The notes under the pieces: model-generated
The model's database searches: none
What the model was told of the DNA's origin: nothing
Seen by the model: the letters and a program-made list of their open reading frames with translations, nothing else
Translations under genes and position numbers: made by a program
Shown: piece by piece, positions 52,442-61,147 of the stretch
Layout: every line of letters starts with the position of its first letter
Numbering within the stretch: the stretch's first letter is position 1
Origin: Proteiniphilum acetatigenes DSM 18083
Lineage (GTDB): Bacteria > Bacteroidota > Bacteroidia > Bacteroidales > Dysgonomonadaceae
NCBI RefSeq assembly: GCF_000380985.1
Contig: NZ_KB905706.1
Coordinates: 1 to 64,000, forward strand
Reading direction: 5' to 3'
DNA: 64,000 bases

Positions 52442-53350
52442 ATGAGATTTAACGACTTAGGAATCGATTTTAAATACCTGTTAGTAAACGAAAAAGATAA
52501 AAAATTCGGGTTAACGGTCAACACTGTTGGTTTTCAGCCCATAGCACCTAATACGGTGTACCCGTCCACAGAACATCCCAAAAGTTACTACTTCACCCCA
52601 AATAACGGACGTATTTTATCGGAATATCAAATCGTTTATATCAGTAAAGGAAAAGGAATTTTTTCTTCCGATTCCACAAAAAGGACAAATATTACCAAAG
52701 GACAGGTTATTTTTCTTTTTCCCGGCCAATGGCATACCTACTGCCCACTCAAAGAAATAGGATGGAATGAATATTACATCGGCTTTGAAGGAAAGATCAT
52801 TGATGATATCGTAGCAAACGGGTTCATATCTCCGGAGAATCAGATTCTCAGTGTAGGGGTGAACGAAGATCTCGTAAACCTGTTTTCTACAGCCATTAAA
52901 GTGGCTAAAGAAGATAAAACGGCTGCACAGCAGAATCTGGCAGGAATTGCATTTAATATCCTGGGTACGATTTTATCGCTGGCACAAAACAGGAACTTCG
53001 AGTCTAAAGAATCCGCTCAGAAAATTGAACGGGCAAAAGTTATCATGATTGAAAATATCCATAAAAATATCGATATCAAAGGGATTGCTACCAACCTGGG
53101 GATCAGCTACTCTTTATTCAGGAAAGCATTTAAGGAGTACACCGGTTATGCCCCGGCACAGTATTTTCAGGAATTAAAATTAAGAAAGGCCAAGGAGTTA
53201 TTGGCTGAAACCAATTATTCTATAAAGGAGATTTCCTACGAATTGAATTTCAGTTCCTATGAGTACTTTTTATCCTTCTTTAAAAAGAGAGTCGGGGTTA
53301 CCCCTATGGAATACAGAAATTCAGGACGTATAAAACAAAACAGCAACTAA
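52442..53350 (+). CDS. AraC-family regulator, probable rhamnose activator
   Basis: A 302-residue protein with an N-terminal cupin sensor domain (SEYQIVYISKGKGIF, VIFLFPGQWHTYCPL) and a C-terminal double HTH (IDIKGIATNLGISYSLFRKA, SIKEISYELNFSSYEYFLSF, then the VGVTPMEYR end). The position after rhaT and before two rhamnosidase genes matches rhaR of Bacteroides loci, which activates the cluster when rhamnose is present. The next gene begins 12 bases downstream. Confidence 0.9.
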   Translation: MRFNDLGIDFKYLLVNEKDKKFGLTVNTVGFQPIAPNTVYPSTEHPKSYYFTPNNGRILSEYQIVYISKGKGIFSSDSTKRTNITKGQVIFLFPGQWHTYCPLKEIGWNEYYIGFEGKIIDDIVANGFISPENQILSVGVNEDLVNLFSTAIKVAKEDKTAAQQNLAGIAFNILGTILSLAQNRNFESKESAQKIERAKVIMIENIHKNIDIKGIATNLGISYSLFRKAFKEYTGYAPAQYFQELKLRKAKELLAETNYSIKEISYELNFSSYEYFLSFFKKRVGVTPMEYRNSGRIKQNSN

Positions 53351-53362
53351 TTTCAGTCATTC

Positions 53363-55642
53363 ATGCATATCAGAAAAATAATATTACCCACGATCTTATA
53401 TTTATTCTTGTCCATTACTGCCAACGCACAGGAGCAATCCGTTCCATACGAATTAACAGTGAATCTGTTATCACAGACCGAACAGGTATATATAAACGGC
53501 TATCCTGTAACAACACCGATAGATAAAGTGGTTTCTCAAAGAGAGAATTTCCAGTTTACTGAAATAAGTACCCGCAAACCATTTTTCGGATGGGTAGTAC
53601 CTTCCCGGGAAAAAAACACCCTGCAAACAGCCTATCGGTTATTAGTCGCTTCAGAGAGGGATTTTCTGTTGAAAGATTCTGCTGATCTGTGGGATTCCGG
53701 AAAAGTGGAAGGGAATTGTTCTGTCAATATTCTGTATAACGGCAAACAACTTGAACCGGGAAAAGTCTATTTCTGGAAAGTAAAAACATGGGATCATCGT
53801 GGAGAAGAATCAGGTTTTTCCGGAATTTCGGCTTTTAAAACAGCTCAAAATCTAGCCGATTACGCAACAGACCGGTATCCGATTCAGAAACAAGACGAAT
53901 ATCCGGTAAAAATAAACCGGATCGATGAGATGCGTTATTTTGCCGACTTCGGTAAAGCATCTTTCGGCAGAGTAAGGGTGAATCTATATTCCGACACCGG
54001 AACCGATAGTGTAACCATCCATTTGGGAGAAACAGAAAAAAACGGAGAGGTTAACCGATCTCCGGAAGCTTCCATTCGTTACTCCCAATACAAAATAAGA
54101 CTTGATAAAGGCTGGAAAACCTATGTGGTCGCCATTCGTCCCGATAAAAGAAATACCGGGCCACAGGCTGTACTGATGCCGGAATATATCGGAGAAGTGA
54201 CCCCATTCCGCTACTGCGAAATAGAAAATTATAAACATCCGCTAGAGGAAAAAGACCTGATACGGGAGACGGCTTTTTATCCGTTCAACGATTTCGACTC
54301 TCACTTCCACAGTGCCGACACAATACTCAACCAGGTTTGGGATATCAGTAAATACTCAATAAAGGCAACATCCTTCCTTGGTATTTATATTGACGGGGAC
54401 CGGGAAAGAATTCCTTACGAAGCAGATGCACTGATCAACCAACTATCGCACTACGGCGTAGCCCGTGATTACAGCATGGCACGCTACACGCATGAATACC
54501 TGATACGGAAGCCGACCTGGCCAACCGAGTGGCATCTGCAATCCGTTCTCATAGCATGGGAAGATTATATGTACACCGGTAATAAACTCTCGTTGGCACA
54601 CTTTTATGAAGACCTTCAGGCAAAAACCCTGATAGCGCTCTCCGATGAAAGAGGTTTTATCAGTACCCGTACAGGCAAGGTAACACCGGAAGTACTTCAA
54701 TCTATCCATTTCAACGGGCAGATACGGGATATTGTCGATTGGCCGCATACCGGTATTCTCGGATTGGAAAAGGAGGAAAGCGGTGAGACCGACGGATTTG
54801 TCTTCACCGATATCAACACGGTAGTCAATGCTTTCCATTACAGAACCCTGGTATTGATGGCGCAAATTGCAGAAACGTTAGGAAAGACAGATGATCAGAA
54901 ATTCTATAACGAACGTGCTGCCAAATTGAAACAATCTTTCAATAAGCACCTTTTCGATAAAAAAAGAGGTGTTTATATCGATGGCATTGGTACAGACCAT
55001 GCATCCCTCCATGCCAATATGTTTCCACTCGCTTTCGGATTAGTCCCTGAAAACCGGATCAACAGTGTGTTGGAGTTTATCCGTTCCCGTGGAATGGCTT
55101 GTAGTGTATACGGTTCACAATTCCTGCTTGATGCCATTTATGATGCCCACGATGCCGGATATGGACTACAGCTGCTGACTTCTACCGGTGAAAGGAGCTG
55201 GTATAATATGATTCGTGTCGGTTCTACAATCACACTCGAAGCGTGGGACAACAAATATAAACCCAATCAGGACTGGAACCATGCCTGGGGCGCTGCACCT
55301 GCCAACCTGATCCCACGGAAACTGATGGGAATAGAACCATTGGAACCGGGTTTCCGGAAGATACGGATCAAGCCGCAGCCGGATTTGCTGAAATCGGCTG
55401 AAATCAAACATCCGACCATCCGGGGTGATATAACGGCAAGTTTTACCAATGATCCGGGTCAATCGTTCCGGCTTGAAGTCGATATTCCGGCCAACACTAC
55501 TGCGGAAATACACCTTCCTTTCTATTCCGGAAGGCAGACCGTACACATCAATGGCCAACCGGTAAAATATAGAAGGAACGGAAACTTTTCAGTCATTGAG
55601 AATATTGGTTCAGGGAGATGGCAGTTTTCTGTAGAACGATAA
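53363..55642 (+). CDS. Alpha-L-rhamnosidase, GH78-like, secreted
   Basis: A 759-residue protein with a Sec signal ending near ITANAQ. An Ig-like domain (about 60-170, YRLLVASERDFLL, then KVYFWKVKTWD) and a jelly-roll domain precede the (alpha/alpha)6 catalytic barrel. The barrel has YIDGDRERIPYEADALINQ (from about 342), corresponding to the GH78 region with the general acid, and LEAWDNKYKPNQDWNHAWG (Glu626) with the second catalytic Glu. A C-terminal beta domain (PGFRKIRIKPQ) follows. It releases L-rhamnose from oligosaccharides for RhaT. It is 12 bases after the regulator gene. Confidence 0.9.
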   Translation: MHIRKIILPTILYLFLSITANAQEQSVPYELTVNLLSQTEQVYINGYPVTTPIDKVVSQRENFQFTEISTRKPFFGWVVPSREKNTLQTAYRLLVASERDFLLKDSADLWDSGKVEGNCSVNILYNGKQLEPGKVYFWKVKTWDHRGEESGFSGISAFKTAQNLADYATDRYPIQKQDEYPVKINRIDEMRYFADFGKASFGRVRVNLYSDTGTDSVTIHLGETEKNGEVNRSPEASIRYSQYKIRLDKGWKTYVVAIRPDKRNTGPQAVLMPEYIGEVTPFRYCEIENYKHPLEEKDLIRETAFYPFNDFDSHFHSADTILNQVWDISKYSIKATSFLGIYIDGDRERIPYEADALINQLSHYGVARDYSMARYTHEYLIRKPTWPTEWHLQSVLIAWEDYMYTGNKLSLAHFYEDLQAKTLIALSDERGFISTRTGKVTPEVLQSIHFNGQIRDIVDWPHTGILGLEKEESGETDGFVFTDINTVVNAFHYRTLVLMAQIAETLGKTDDQKFYNERAAKLKQSFNKHLFDKKRGVYIDGIGTDHASLHANMFPLAFGLVPENRINSVLEFIRSRGMACSVYGSQFLLDAIYDAHDAGYGLQLLTSTGERSWYNMIRVGSTITLEAWDNKYKPNQDWNHAWGAAPANLIPRKLMGIEPLEPGFRKIRIKPQPDLLKSAEIKHPTIRGDITASFTNDPGQSFRLEVDIPANTTAEIHLPFYSGRQTVHINGQPVKYRRNGNFSVIENIGSGRWQFSVER

Positions 55643-55669
55643 TTTTCCAGCCACTTGCAATAGTACGAA

Positions 55670-55770
55670 TGATAGTGTGCTTCGCTCGATAATGTCTTCG
55701 GCGATAGTGTACTGTGCACGATAATTGATAATTCTAAGTTCCCAGTTCTAACTTCTAAGTTCTTAACTCA
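55670..55770. repeat. Intergenic repeats between the two rhamnosidase genes
   Basis: Imperfect tandem units CGATAGTGT / CGATAATGT / CGATAATTGATAATT appear first. TTCTAAGTT-type 8-base units then appear from about 55735, similar to 36084-36143. No gene is visible. Confidence 0.6.
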
Positions 55771-55778
55771 CCAATCAT

Positions 55779-57548
55779 ATGAAAACTCGTTTATTCTTTA
55801 TTCTTTTTCTCTTTCTTTTAGCGGGAAACGTTCCGGCTCAAAAATACTTGGCAGAAAGAACCTTTCAGGGACAACTGATCAAAGACGAAATTACAAGAGC
55901 ATATCTTACCCCTGTAAAAATAGTCTGGCAATCGGATAATAAAAACGAACAGGTGAAGAACGCCGAAGTGCTGTTGACACAATTCGACGGACAACTCTCA
56001 ACCAGCGGAGCAGGCATGTGTGTGCTCCGGTCGGACGACGAAGCACAGGCTTCGGTGTTACTGGATTTCGGAAAAGAACTGTACGGCGGAATAGAAATTG
56101 CAGCCGCGATAAGAGGCGAGAAAAAGCCGGTGCGAGTACGTATCCGTTTGGGAGAGTCGGTTTCGGAAGCCATGAGTGATTGTATTGACAACAGTGTTCC
56201 GGGCATGGGTTCAGCCACCAATGATCATTCTTTAAGAGATTACACACTGGAACTCCCCTGGTTAGGAACCGTAGAGGTGGGGAATTCCGGATTCCGGTTT
56301 GTACGAATAGATCTGTTGGATAAAGGTGTTGAACTGCCGCTACGATCAGTAAGAGCGATCTTCCGGTACAGGAATATCCCTTATCTGGGTTCATTCAAAT
56401 GCGATAACGAACGACTGAACGAAATATGGGAAACGGGAGCCTATACCGTTCATCTGAATATGCAGGAATACCTATGGGACGGAATAAAAAGAGACCGGTT
56501 GGTATGGCTGGGAGACATCCATCCGGAAATCATGACGATAAACACCGTGTTCGGAGATCACGAAGTGGTGAAAAAAAGTCTCAATTTCGGAAGGAATACT
56601 ACTCCCCTACCCGGATGGATGAACGGGATCTCCTCCTATTCATTGTGGTGGGTAATTGCACATCGCGATCTTTACCTGTATCATGGGGATTTGGATTATC
56701 TGAAAGAACAGCAGGACTATCTGTCGTCTTTGATCCGTCAGATCATTTCAAAAATAGGGCCGGACGGCAGGGAAAATCTCGATGGAGGGCGTTTTCTTGA
56801 TTGGCCTACGGCCAGAGATTCCAACGTGATCCATGCCGGACTCCAGTCTTTAACGATGATGGCTTTGGAAGCAGGAAAGGATATTGCCGGATGGTTAAAT
56901 GACAGGGAACTCAATAATGTATGTATAAAAGCATCTGAATCACTACATAAACACCTTCCATCCGATCATGGGAATAAACAGGCAGCCTCATTACTCACAT
57001 TGGCAGGGATGTTGGCTCCCAATCAGGCTTCTCCGGTTATACTCAGAAACGGGGCCACTGATTTCGCAACCTTCTATGGCTATTACATGCTGGAAGCATT
57101 GGCGAAAGACGGTAAATACAGGGAAGCAATGAATATTATCACCGATTATTGGGGAGCAATGCTCGATTTGGGCGCCACCACCTTCTGGGAAAATTTCAAT
57201 TATGAAGAACGATTGAATGCCTTACCGATCGATCAACTTCCTGACCCATCGAAGTTCGATATTCATGCCGACGGGGGCGATCACTGCTATATCGGCCTCA
57301 GGGCCAGTCTCTGTCACGGATGGGCATCCGGACCAACCGCCTGGTTAACGGCACACGTATTGGGGATCCAGGTGATCGAACCCGGATCAAAGGTAATCCG
57401 CATACGTCCGAACCTGGGAGATCTCACTTTTGCGGAAGGATCATTTCCTACACCTTACGGTGTCGTAACAGTAAAACATGTGAAACAAGCCGACGGAAAA
57501 ATAAAAAGTGAGATTGATGCTCCGAAAGAAATAAAGATTATAAGATAA
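55779..57548 (+). CDS. GH78-like alpha-L-rhamnosidase, short form
   Basis: A 589-residue protein with a Sec signal (LLAGNVPAQ). It lacks the N-terminal Ig-like domain of its neighbour. After a beta domain (VLLDFGKELYGGIEI) the (alpha/alpha)6 barrel has YLWDGIKRDRLVWLGDIHPE (from about 231) and TTFWENFNYEERL with a candidate second Glu. HGWASGPTAWLTAHVLGI and a C-terminal beta domain (KVIRIRPNLGDLTFAEGSF) follow. It probably cleaves rhamnosides with a different linkage or aglycone. It closes the rhamnose cluster before a terminator. Confidence 0.87.
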   Translation: MKTRLFFILFLFLLAGNVPAQKYLAERTFQGQLIKDEITRAYLTPVKIVWQSDNKNEQVKNAEVLLTQFDGQLSTSGAGMCVLRSDDEAQASVLLDFGKELYGGIEIAAAIRGEKKPVRVRIRLGESVSEAMSDCIDNSVPGMGSATNDHSLRDYTLELPWLGTVEVGNSGFRFVRIDLLDKGVELPLRSVRAIFRYRNIPYLGSFKCDNERLNEIWETGAYTVHLNMQEYLWDGIKRDRLVWLGDIHPEIMTINTVFGDHEVVKKSLNFGRNTTPLPGWMNGISSYSLWWVIAHRDLYLYHGDLDYLKEQQDYLSSLIRQIISKIGPDGRENLDGGRFLDWPTARDSNVIHAGLQSLTMMALEAGKDIAGWLNDRELNNVCIKASESLHKHLPSDHGNKQAASLLTLAGMLAPNQASPVILRNGATDFATFYGYYMLEALAKDGKYREAMNIITDYWGAMLDLGATTFWENFNYEERLNALPIDQLPDPSKFDIHADGGDHCYIGLRASLCHGWASGPTAWLTAHVLGIQVIEPGSKVIRIRPNLGDLTFAEGSFPTPYGVVTVKHVKQADGKIKSEIDAPKEIKIIR

Positions 57549-57658
57549 TAAAGAGTCCCGCTTATCTATTTATATGGATCTGGCACAAAATCCGGGATAT
57601 TAAGACAACAGAGGCTCTTTTATAGGGATCAACTCCTGTGATAGAGTTATAAGTTTAT

Positions 57659-57690
57659 TGTAGGGACATCCTTGGTAGAATGTCCCTACA
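57659..57690. terminator. Bidirectional hairpin terminator
   Basis: TGTAGGGACAT and ATGTCCCTACA form a perfect 11-bp stem with a 10-base loop between convergent genes. Neither side has a long T-run, but the position and stem strength support a terminator for both. Confidence 0.6.
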
Positions 57691-57698
57691 AATGTATT

Positions 57699-59372
57699 TT
57701 ACTTACCTGCTCCCACTTTTCCGTTTATTACTAATTTATTGTTAACAGGTACTATTCTGAATACAAAATCGATATTCTCTCCTTTGACAATATCTCCCTT
57801 CTCACACAGAATTTCATAATTAAATCCCCTGAACTCAGAAGATATGGAAAACTGATCAAATTTCTTAAAAGGTAACCGGTCTGTTCTCTCTTGTGGAACT
57901 TTCAATTCTAACATCCAGTTAAAACCTTTTTCCTTTGGTTTGCATGAAATGTCTATTTTATCTTCATAGAAGACTATAATGAAGTTATTCCCATTCTGAT
58001 CTTTCGATTCGACTTTCAATGTTGTTTTTGACGTTTCAGTGACTACCGGATCCGCCAGAACGACATTGCGTTTCTTTCCATTGTTATCTGATTCTACAAT
58101 TCTAAGGCCTGTTAACTCATCGCGCGTACTCCAATGGAACCTGTCGATAACGGGGAGCGTATAATAGTAAAACTGTCCGCCTGTCCCGGGAGTATGCAAA
58201 TATTCCGATTCAAAATCCTCATCGAACAGATGGATATCCCTGAAACAAAAACCATCTTTTTCCCAGAACAGATTAGCACGGTAATAACGGCTGTTATACC
58301 AAACCGATTTGTTTCCTTTGTTCCTGACATCAAACAAAGTAGTCACCGCCGTTGCCGGGGTTGTGGTAAATTGTTCTTTAAACCATTTACCTGAAGCCTC
58401 CAGCGTTTCCAACCGTATTTTCCCGGTTCTCCTCAATGAGTCTATAATCGGGAACTGCATTTTCAGTCCTTCTCCCATACCGTTCCAGGTAAAAGAATTT
58501 TCTTGTCCTGCCTGGGCATAGTTAAAAGCCAGGGAAGGTCCATCCACGATAGATTGAAAGAAATATTCCACCCATTTCCGGTTTTTTCCCGAATCATGGT
58601 ATACGGGTTCTAACGATATTACACCCTGTCTGTCACTACCGACCCCATTGTCGTATTGATACATCGGATCACTTCCCAGCATACGGAAAACAGGTACGGG
58701 GATCTGCCCTTGTTCCGACTGCGCCGGCATATAAGCATTTTTACGGCTCGGGTAATAGGCCTGGTTCCAATAGCCTCCCCATAAAGTATATCCATCAGTT
58801 CCCACCTGGTCTTTACAGTTAGCCGAAGCAACAACTCCATATTTGTCATACATGTAAGCCAACGTATGGGAATCAATATACCATGAAGCCACTGATCTCG
58901 GATAATAGCCATATATCTCTTTGAATTCAGCCATATAAACATCCACCAGCTTCTCTCGTTCCTCAGGTGTATACCCAGTAGTGAAGGCTATATTGGCTGT
59001 GGATACCCAGGGATGTTCACCACGCCACTCTATCCCTGCCGCTTCTACATGAGGCCGGGTAATTTCCCACCAGGCTCCGATCTCGCATTTTGGATCAAGC
59101 TTGCTTTTCATCAGTTTCTGATATTCCGGATCGATCAGGGCATCATATTGAAATAAAAAGGTAGCCGGAAAATCATATTTATTGACCAACTCTATTTGTT
59201 TTTCAACTGCTTCAAATAAAAGTGAATCTGCATTTTCCAGACGATAGTCGGTTTTCCTGATGAAATTGACAATATTAATTATCCGTGGAGACCGCTCTTT
59301 TTCCTCTGCTGACTTACATGAAACACACGAAAGGATAAGAAAGCAGAAAATTACTGATTTTACACACTTCAT
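57699..59372 (-). CDS. Lipoprotein of unknown function with NodB-like N-terminal fold
   Basis: A 557-residue lipoprotein with lipobox SCVSC. The N-terminal half reads like a polysaccharide-deacetylase barrel: IINIVNFIRKTDYR, LVNKYDFPATFLFQYDALI, CEIGAWWEITRPHVEAAG and ASWYIDSHTLAYMYDKYGVV. The classical DD/HxxxH metal triad is not clearly conserved. The C-terminal half (from about 370) is beta-rich and may be a GH38/GH57-type accessory domain. I cannot name a family with confidence. It stands between the rhamnose cluster and PUL 3, preceded by a terminator that separates it from SusD. Confidence 0.75.
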   Translation of the reverse strand: MKCVKSVIFCFLILSCVSCKSAEEKERSPRIINIVNFIRKTDYRLENADSLLFEAVEKQIELVNKYDFPATFLFQYDALIDPEYQKLMKSKLDPKCEIGAWWEITRPHVEAAGIEWRGEHPWVSTANIAFTTGYTPEEREKLVDVYMAEFKEIYGYYPRSVASWYIDSHTLAYMYDKYGVVASANCKDQVGTDGYTLWGGYWNQAYYPSRKNAYMPAQSEQGQIPVPVFRMLGSDPMYQYDNGVGSDRQGVISLEPVYHDSGKNRKWVEYFFQSIVDGPSLAFNYAQAGQENSFTWNGMGEGLKMQFPIIDSLRRTGKIRLETLEASGKWFKEQFTTTPATAVTTLFDVRNKGNKSVWYNSRYYRANLFWEKDGFCFRDIHLFDEDFESEYLHTPGTGGQFYYYTLPVIDRFHWSTRDELTGLRIVESDNNGKKRNVVLADPVVTETSKTTLKVESKDQNGNNFIIVFYEDKIDISCKPKEKGFNWMLELKVPQERTDRLPFKKFDQFSISSEFRGFNYEILCEKGDIVKGENIDFVFRIVPVNNKLVINGKVGAGK

Positions 59373-59466
59373 AATTATTGGGGATTAAATTTGAAGCTGT
59401 CTCAAAATAGAAACAAGCTTCTGAGAATCGAATATTTATAATTGTTTTCTGACCGGGGTACAACTG

Positions 59467-59500
59467 AAAAGAGGGTGAAATCACATTGTGATACACCCTC
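59467..59500 (-). terminator. Intrinsic terminator of PUL 3
   Basis: GAGGGTG and CACCCTC, with inner pairing ATCAC/GTGAT, make a long stem. On the minus strand it is followed by TTTTC. It lies just after the SusD stop codon and ends the SusCD transcript. Confidence 0.75.
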
Positions 59501-59510
59501 AAATGATTGT

Positions 59511-61136
59511 TCAGTTATAATCAGGATTTTGCTTCAGCGTATTTTTACTTTTAAGAATTTCGGCCCGGGGGATCGGAAGCAGATAATGTTGGGGTAAAAA
59601 TTTTCTCTCCAGCACTGTAATGGGATTATACTTAAACGTCCCGTCGCTATTTTTAATTACCTGTACTCCCATAGCATCGATATTTTCATAAGTTTCGGCA
59701 ATAAGCCAGCGGCGCAGATCGAAATAACGATGATTTTCAAAAGACAACTCTATTCTGCGTTCATTATAAAGCCTTTCAAGCAGGTTATTCCCCGATTCGG
59801 TAACAGGAGGCATTTCCACTCCATTGCGGCTTCTCACGATGTTTATGGCGTCCCGGCATTCAGCCTCATTACCAAGATGATATTGCGCTTCGGCATAATT
59901 CAAATAAAATTCGGCCAACCTGAAAAATACCCACGGCTGCGTATTGGTTTCGCTTAACGGTTGACTTTCATCCATGAATTTATACAGGTAATATCCTGTC
60001 AGCGAAGTATTCCAACTGCCCACATCACCTTCCGAACTGTCTTTTCCTTTGGGGATAAATACTTCCACTTCGCGTCCGCGGTACATCGCTCCATTATACA
60101 AAACTGATGCATAGAAACGGGGATCCCGGCCTTCATACGGGTTTGCCGGATCATACCCTGATCCTTCTTCCTCCGGTTGCTTTCCGGTTGCTTTCATTTC
60201 ATAATCATCGACCAGGTTTTGCAGAGGACAGTTACCTCCCCACCCGTCGTAACCATTAGGAGAGTTGAAGAGGTTCATTCTATGACCGTTTGCTTTGGTA
60301 TATTCTCTTTTGAATATAACTTCTTTATTGTTGTTTTCCAAAAAGATGGCCCTGTAATCGTCAGAAAGTTCATATCCCGGCAGGTTAATTACCTCTAACG
60401 ACGCATCACGGGCTTTTCCCCATTTAGTCTGGTCGTTACCGGAATTGTTCAGGGGACTGGCTGCATAAAGCAGCACCCTTGCCCGAAGCGCTTTGCATGC
60501 ATCGGCGGAAGCGCGGCCGGAATTAACCCCTTCCATCTTGTCGGGCAACCTCTCTATAGCATCCTCCAGATCGGCCAATATAAAATCCACACATTGGTCG
60601 TACGTATTTCTGGGGACGGAATAATCACTCTCATTCAGATCATACGAACGTGTAATAATCGGAACTCCGCCAAAACGCCAGATCAGATTGGAATAGATGA
60701 ATGCACGAATGAATTTCATCTCGCCGGTCAACCTGTCCTTGAGGTCTTCCGAAACATTGGCATCGTCTATCTTCTCGAAATAAGTATTGACGTTGCGCAG
60801 GTATTCGTAGGCCTTTTCCCAGTAATTAAAATTCGAAAACCGGCCGCTATCGAAAATCGTAATGTTATCCGGGGTCATTTCTCCCCTGGAGACGATAATA
60901 GAGCTTTCTTTCCCGTGCCGGGTATAAGTTTCATCGGTGGTAGAAGACATCATGGCTTCTTCGAAACCACTGGGATAGGCATTATAACAGGCATTTACAT
61001 AAGCTGTCAACAACGCATCATCATTGAAAACATCTTCTTCCGTCATTTTATCGAGGGGTTTCCTGTCAAGAAAATCATCACAGGAGATAAACAGGAAAGA
61101 GAGTATTGATATACTGATATATATAATATTTTTCAT
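59511..61136 (-). CDS. SusD/RagB-family glycan-binding lipoprotein, PUL 3
   Basis: A 541-residue SusD homologue with lipobox FLFISC, followed by DDFLDRKPLDKMTEEDVF. Family hallmarks are ACKALRARVLLYAASPLNN, WVFFRLAEFYLNYAEAQYHL and ELSFENHRYFDLRRWL. It ends LPIPRAEILKSKNTLKQNPD. It is only distantly similar to the SusD proteins of PULs 1 and 2, which are almost 100 residues longer, so the ligand is probably different. It follows SusC by 11 bases. No other PUL 3 genes lie on the near side; they may lie beyond the window end. Confidence 0.95.
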   Translation of the reverse strand: MKNIIYISISILSFLFISCDDFLDRKPLDKMTEEDVFNDDALLTAYVNACYNAYPSGFEEAMMSSTTDETYTRHGKESSIIVSRGEMTPDNITIFDSGRFSNFNYWEKAYEYLRNVNTYFEKIDDANVSEDLKDRLTGEMKFIRAFIYSNLIWRFGGVPIITRSYDLNESDYSVPRNTYDQCVDFILADLEDAIERLPDKMEGVNSGRASADACKALRARVLLYAASPLNNSGNDQTKWGKARDASLEVINLPGYELSDDYRAIFLENNNKEVIFKREYTKANGHRMNLFNSPNGYDGWGGNCPLQNLVDDYEMKATGKQPEEEGSGYDPANPYEGRDPRFYASVLYNGAMYRGREVEVFIPKGKDSSEGDVGSWNTSLTGYYLYKFMDESQPLSETNTQPWVFFRLAEFYLNYAEAQYHLGNEAECRDAINIVRSRNGVEMPPVTESGNNLLERLYNERRIELSFENHRYFDLRRWLIAETYENIDAMGVQVIKNSDGTFKYNPITVLERKFLPQHYLLPIPRAEILKSKNTLKQNPDYN

Positions 61137-61147
61137 ACAAGTACATT

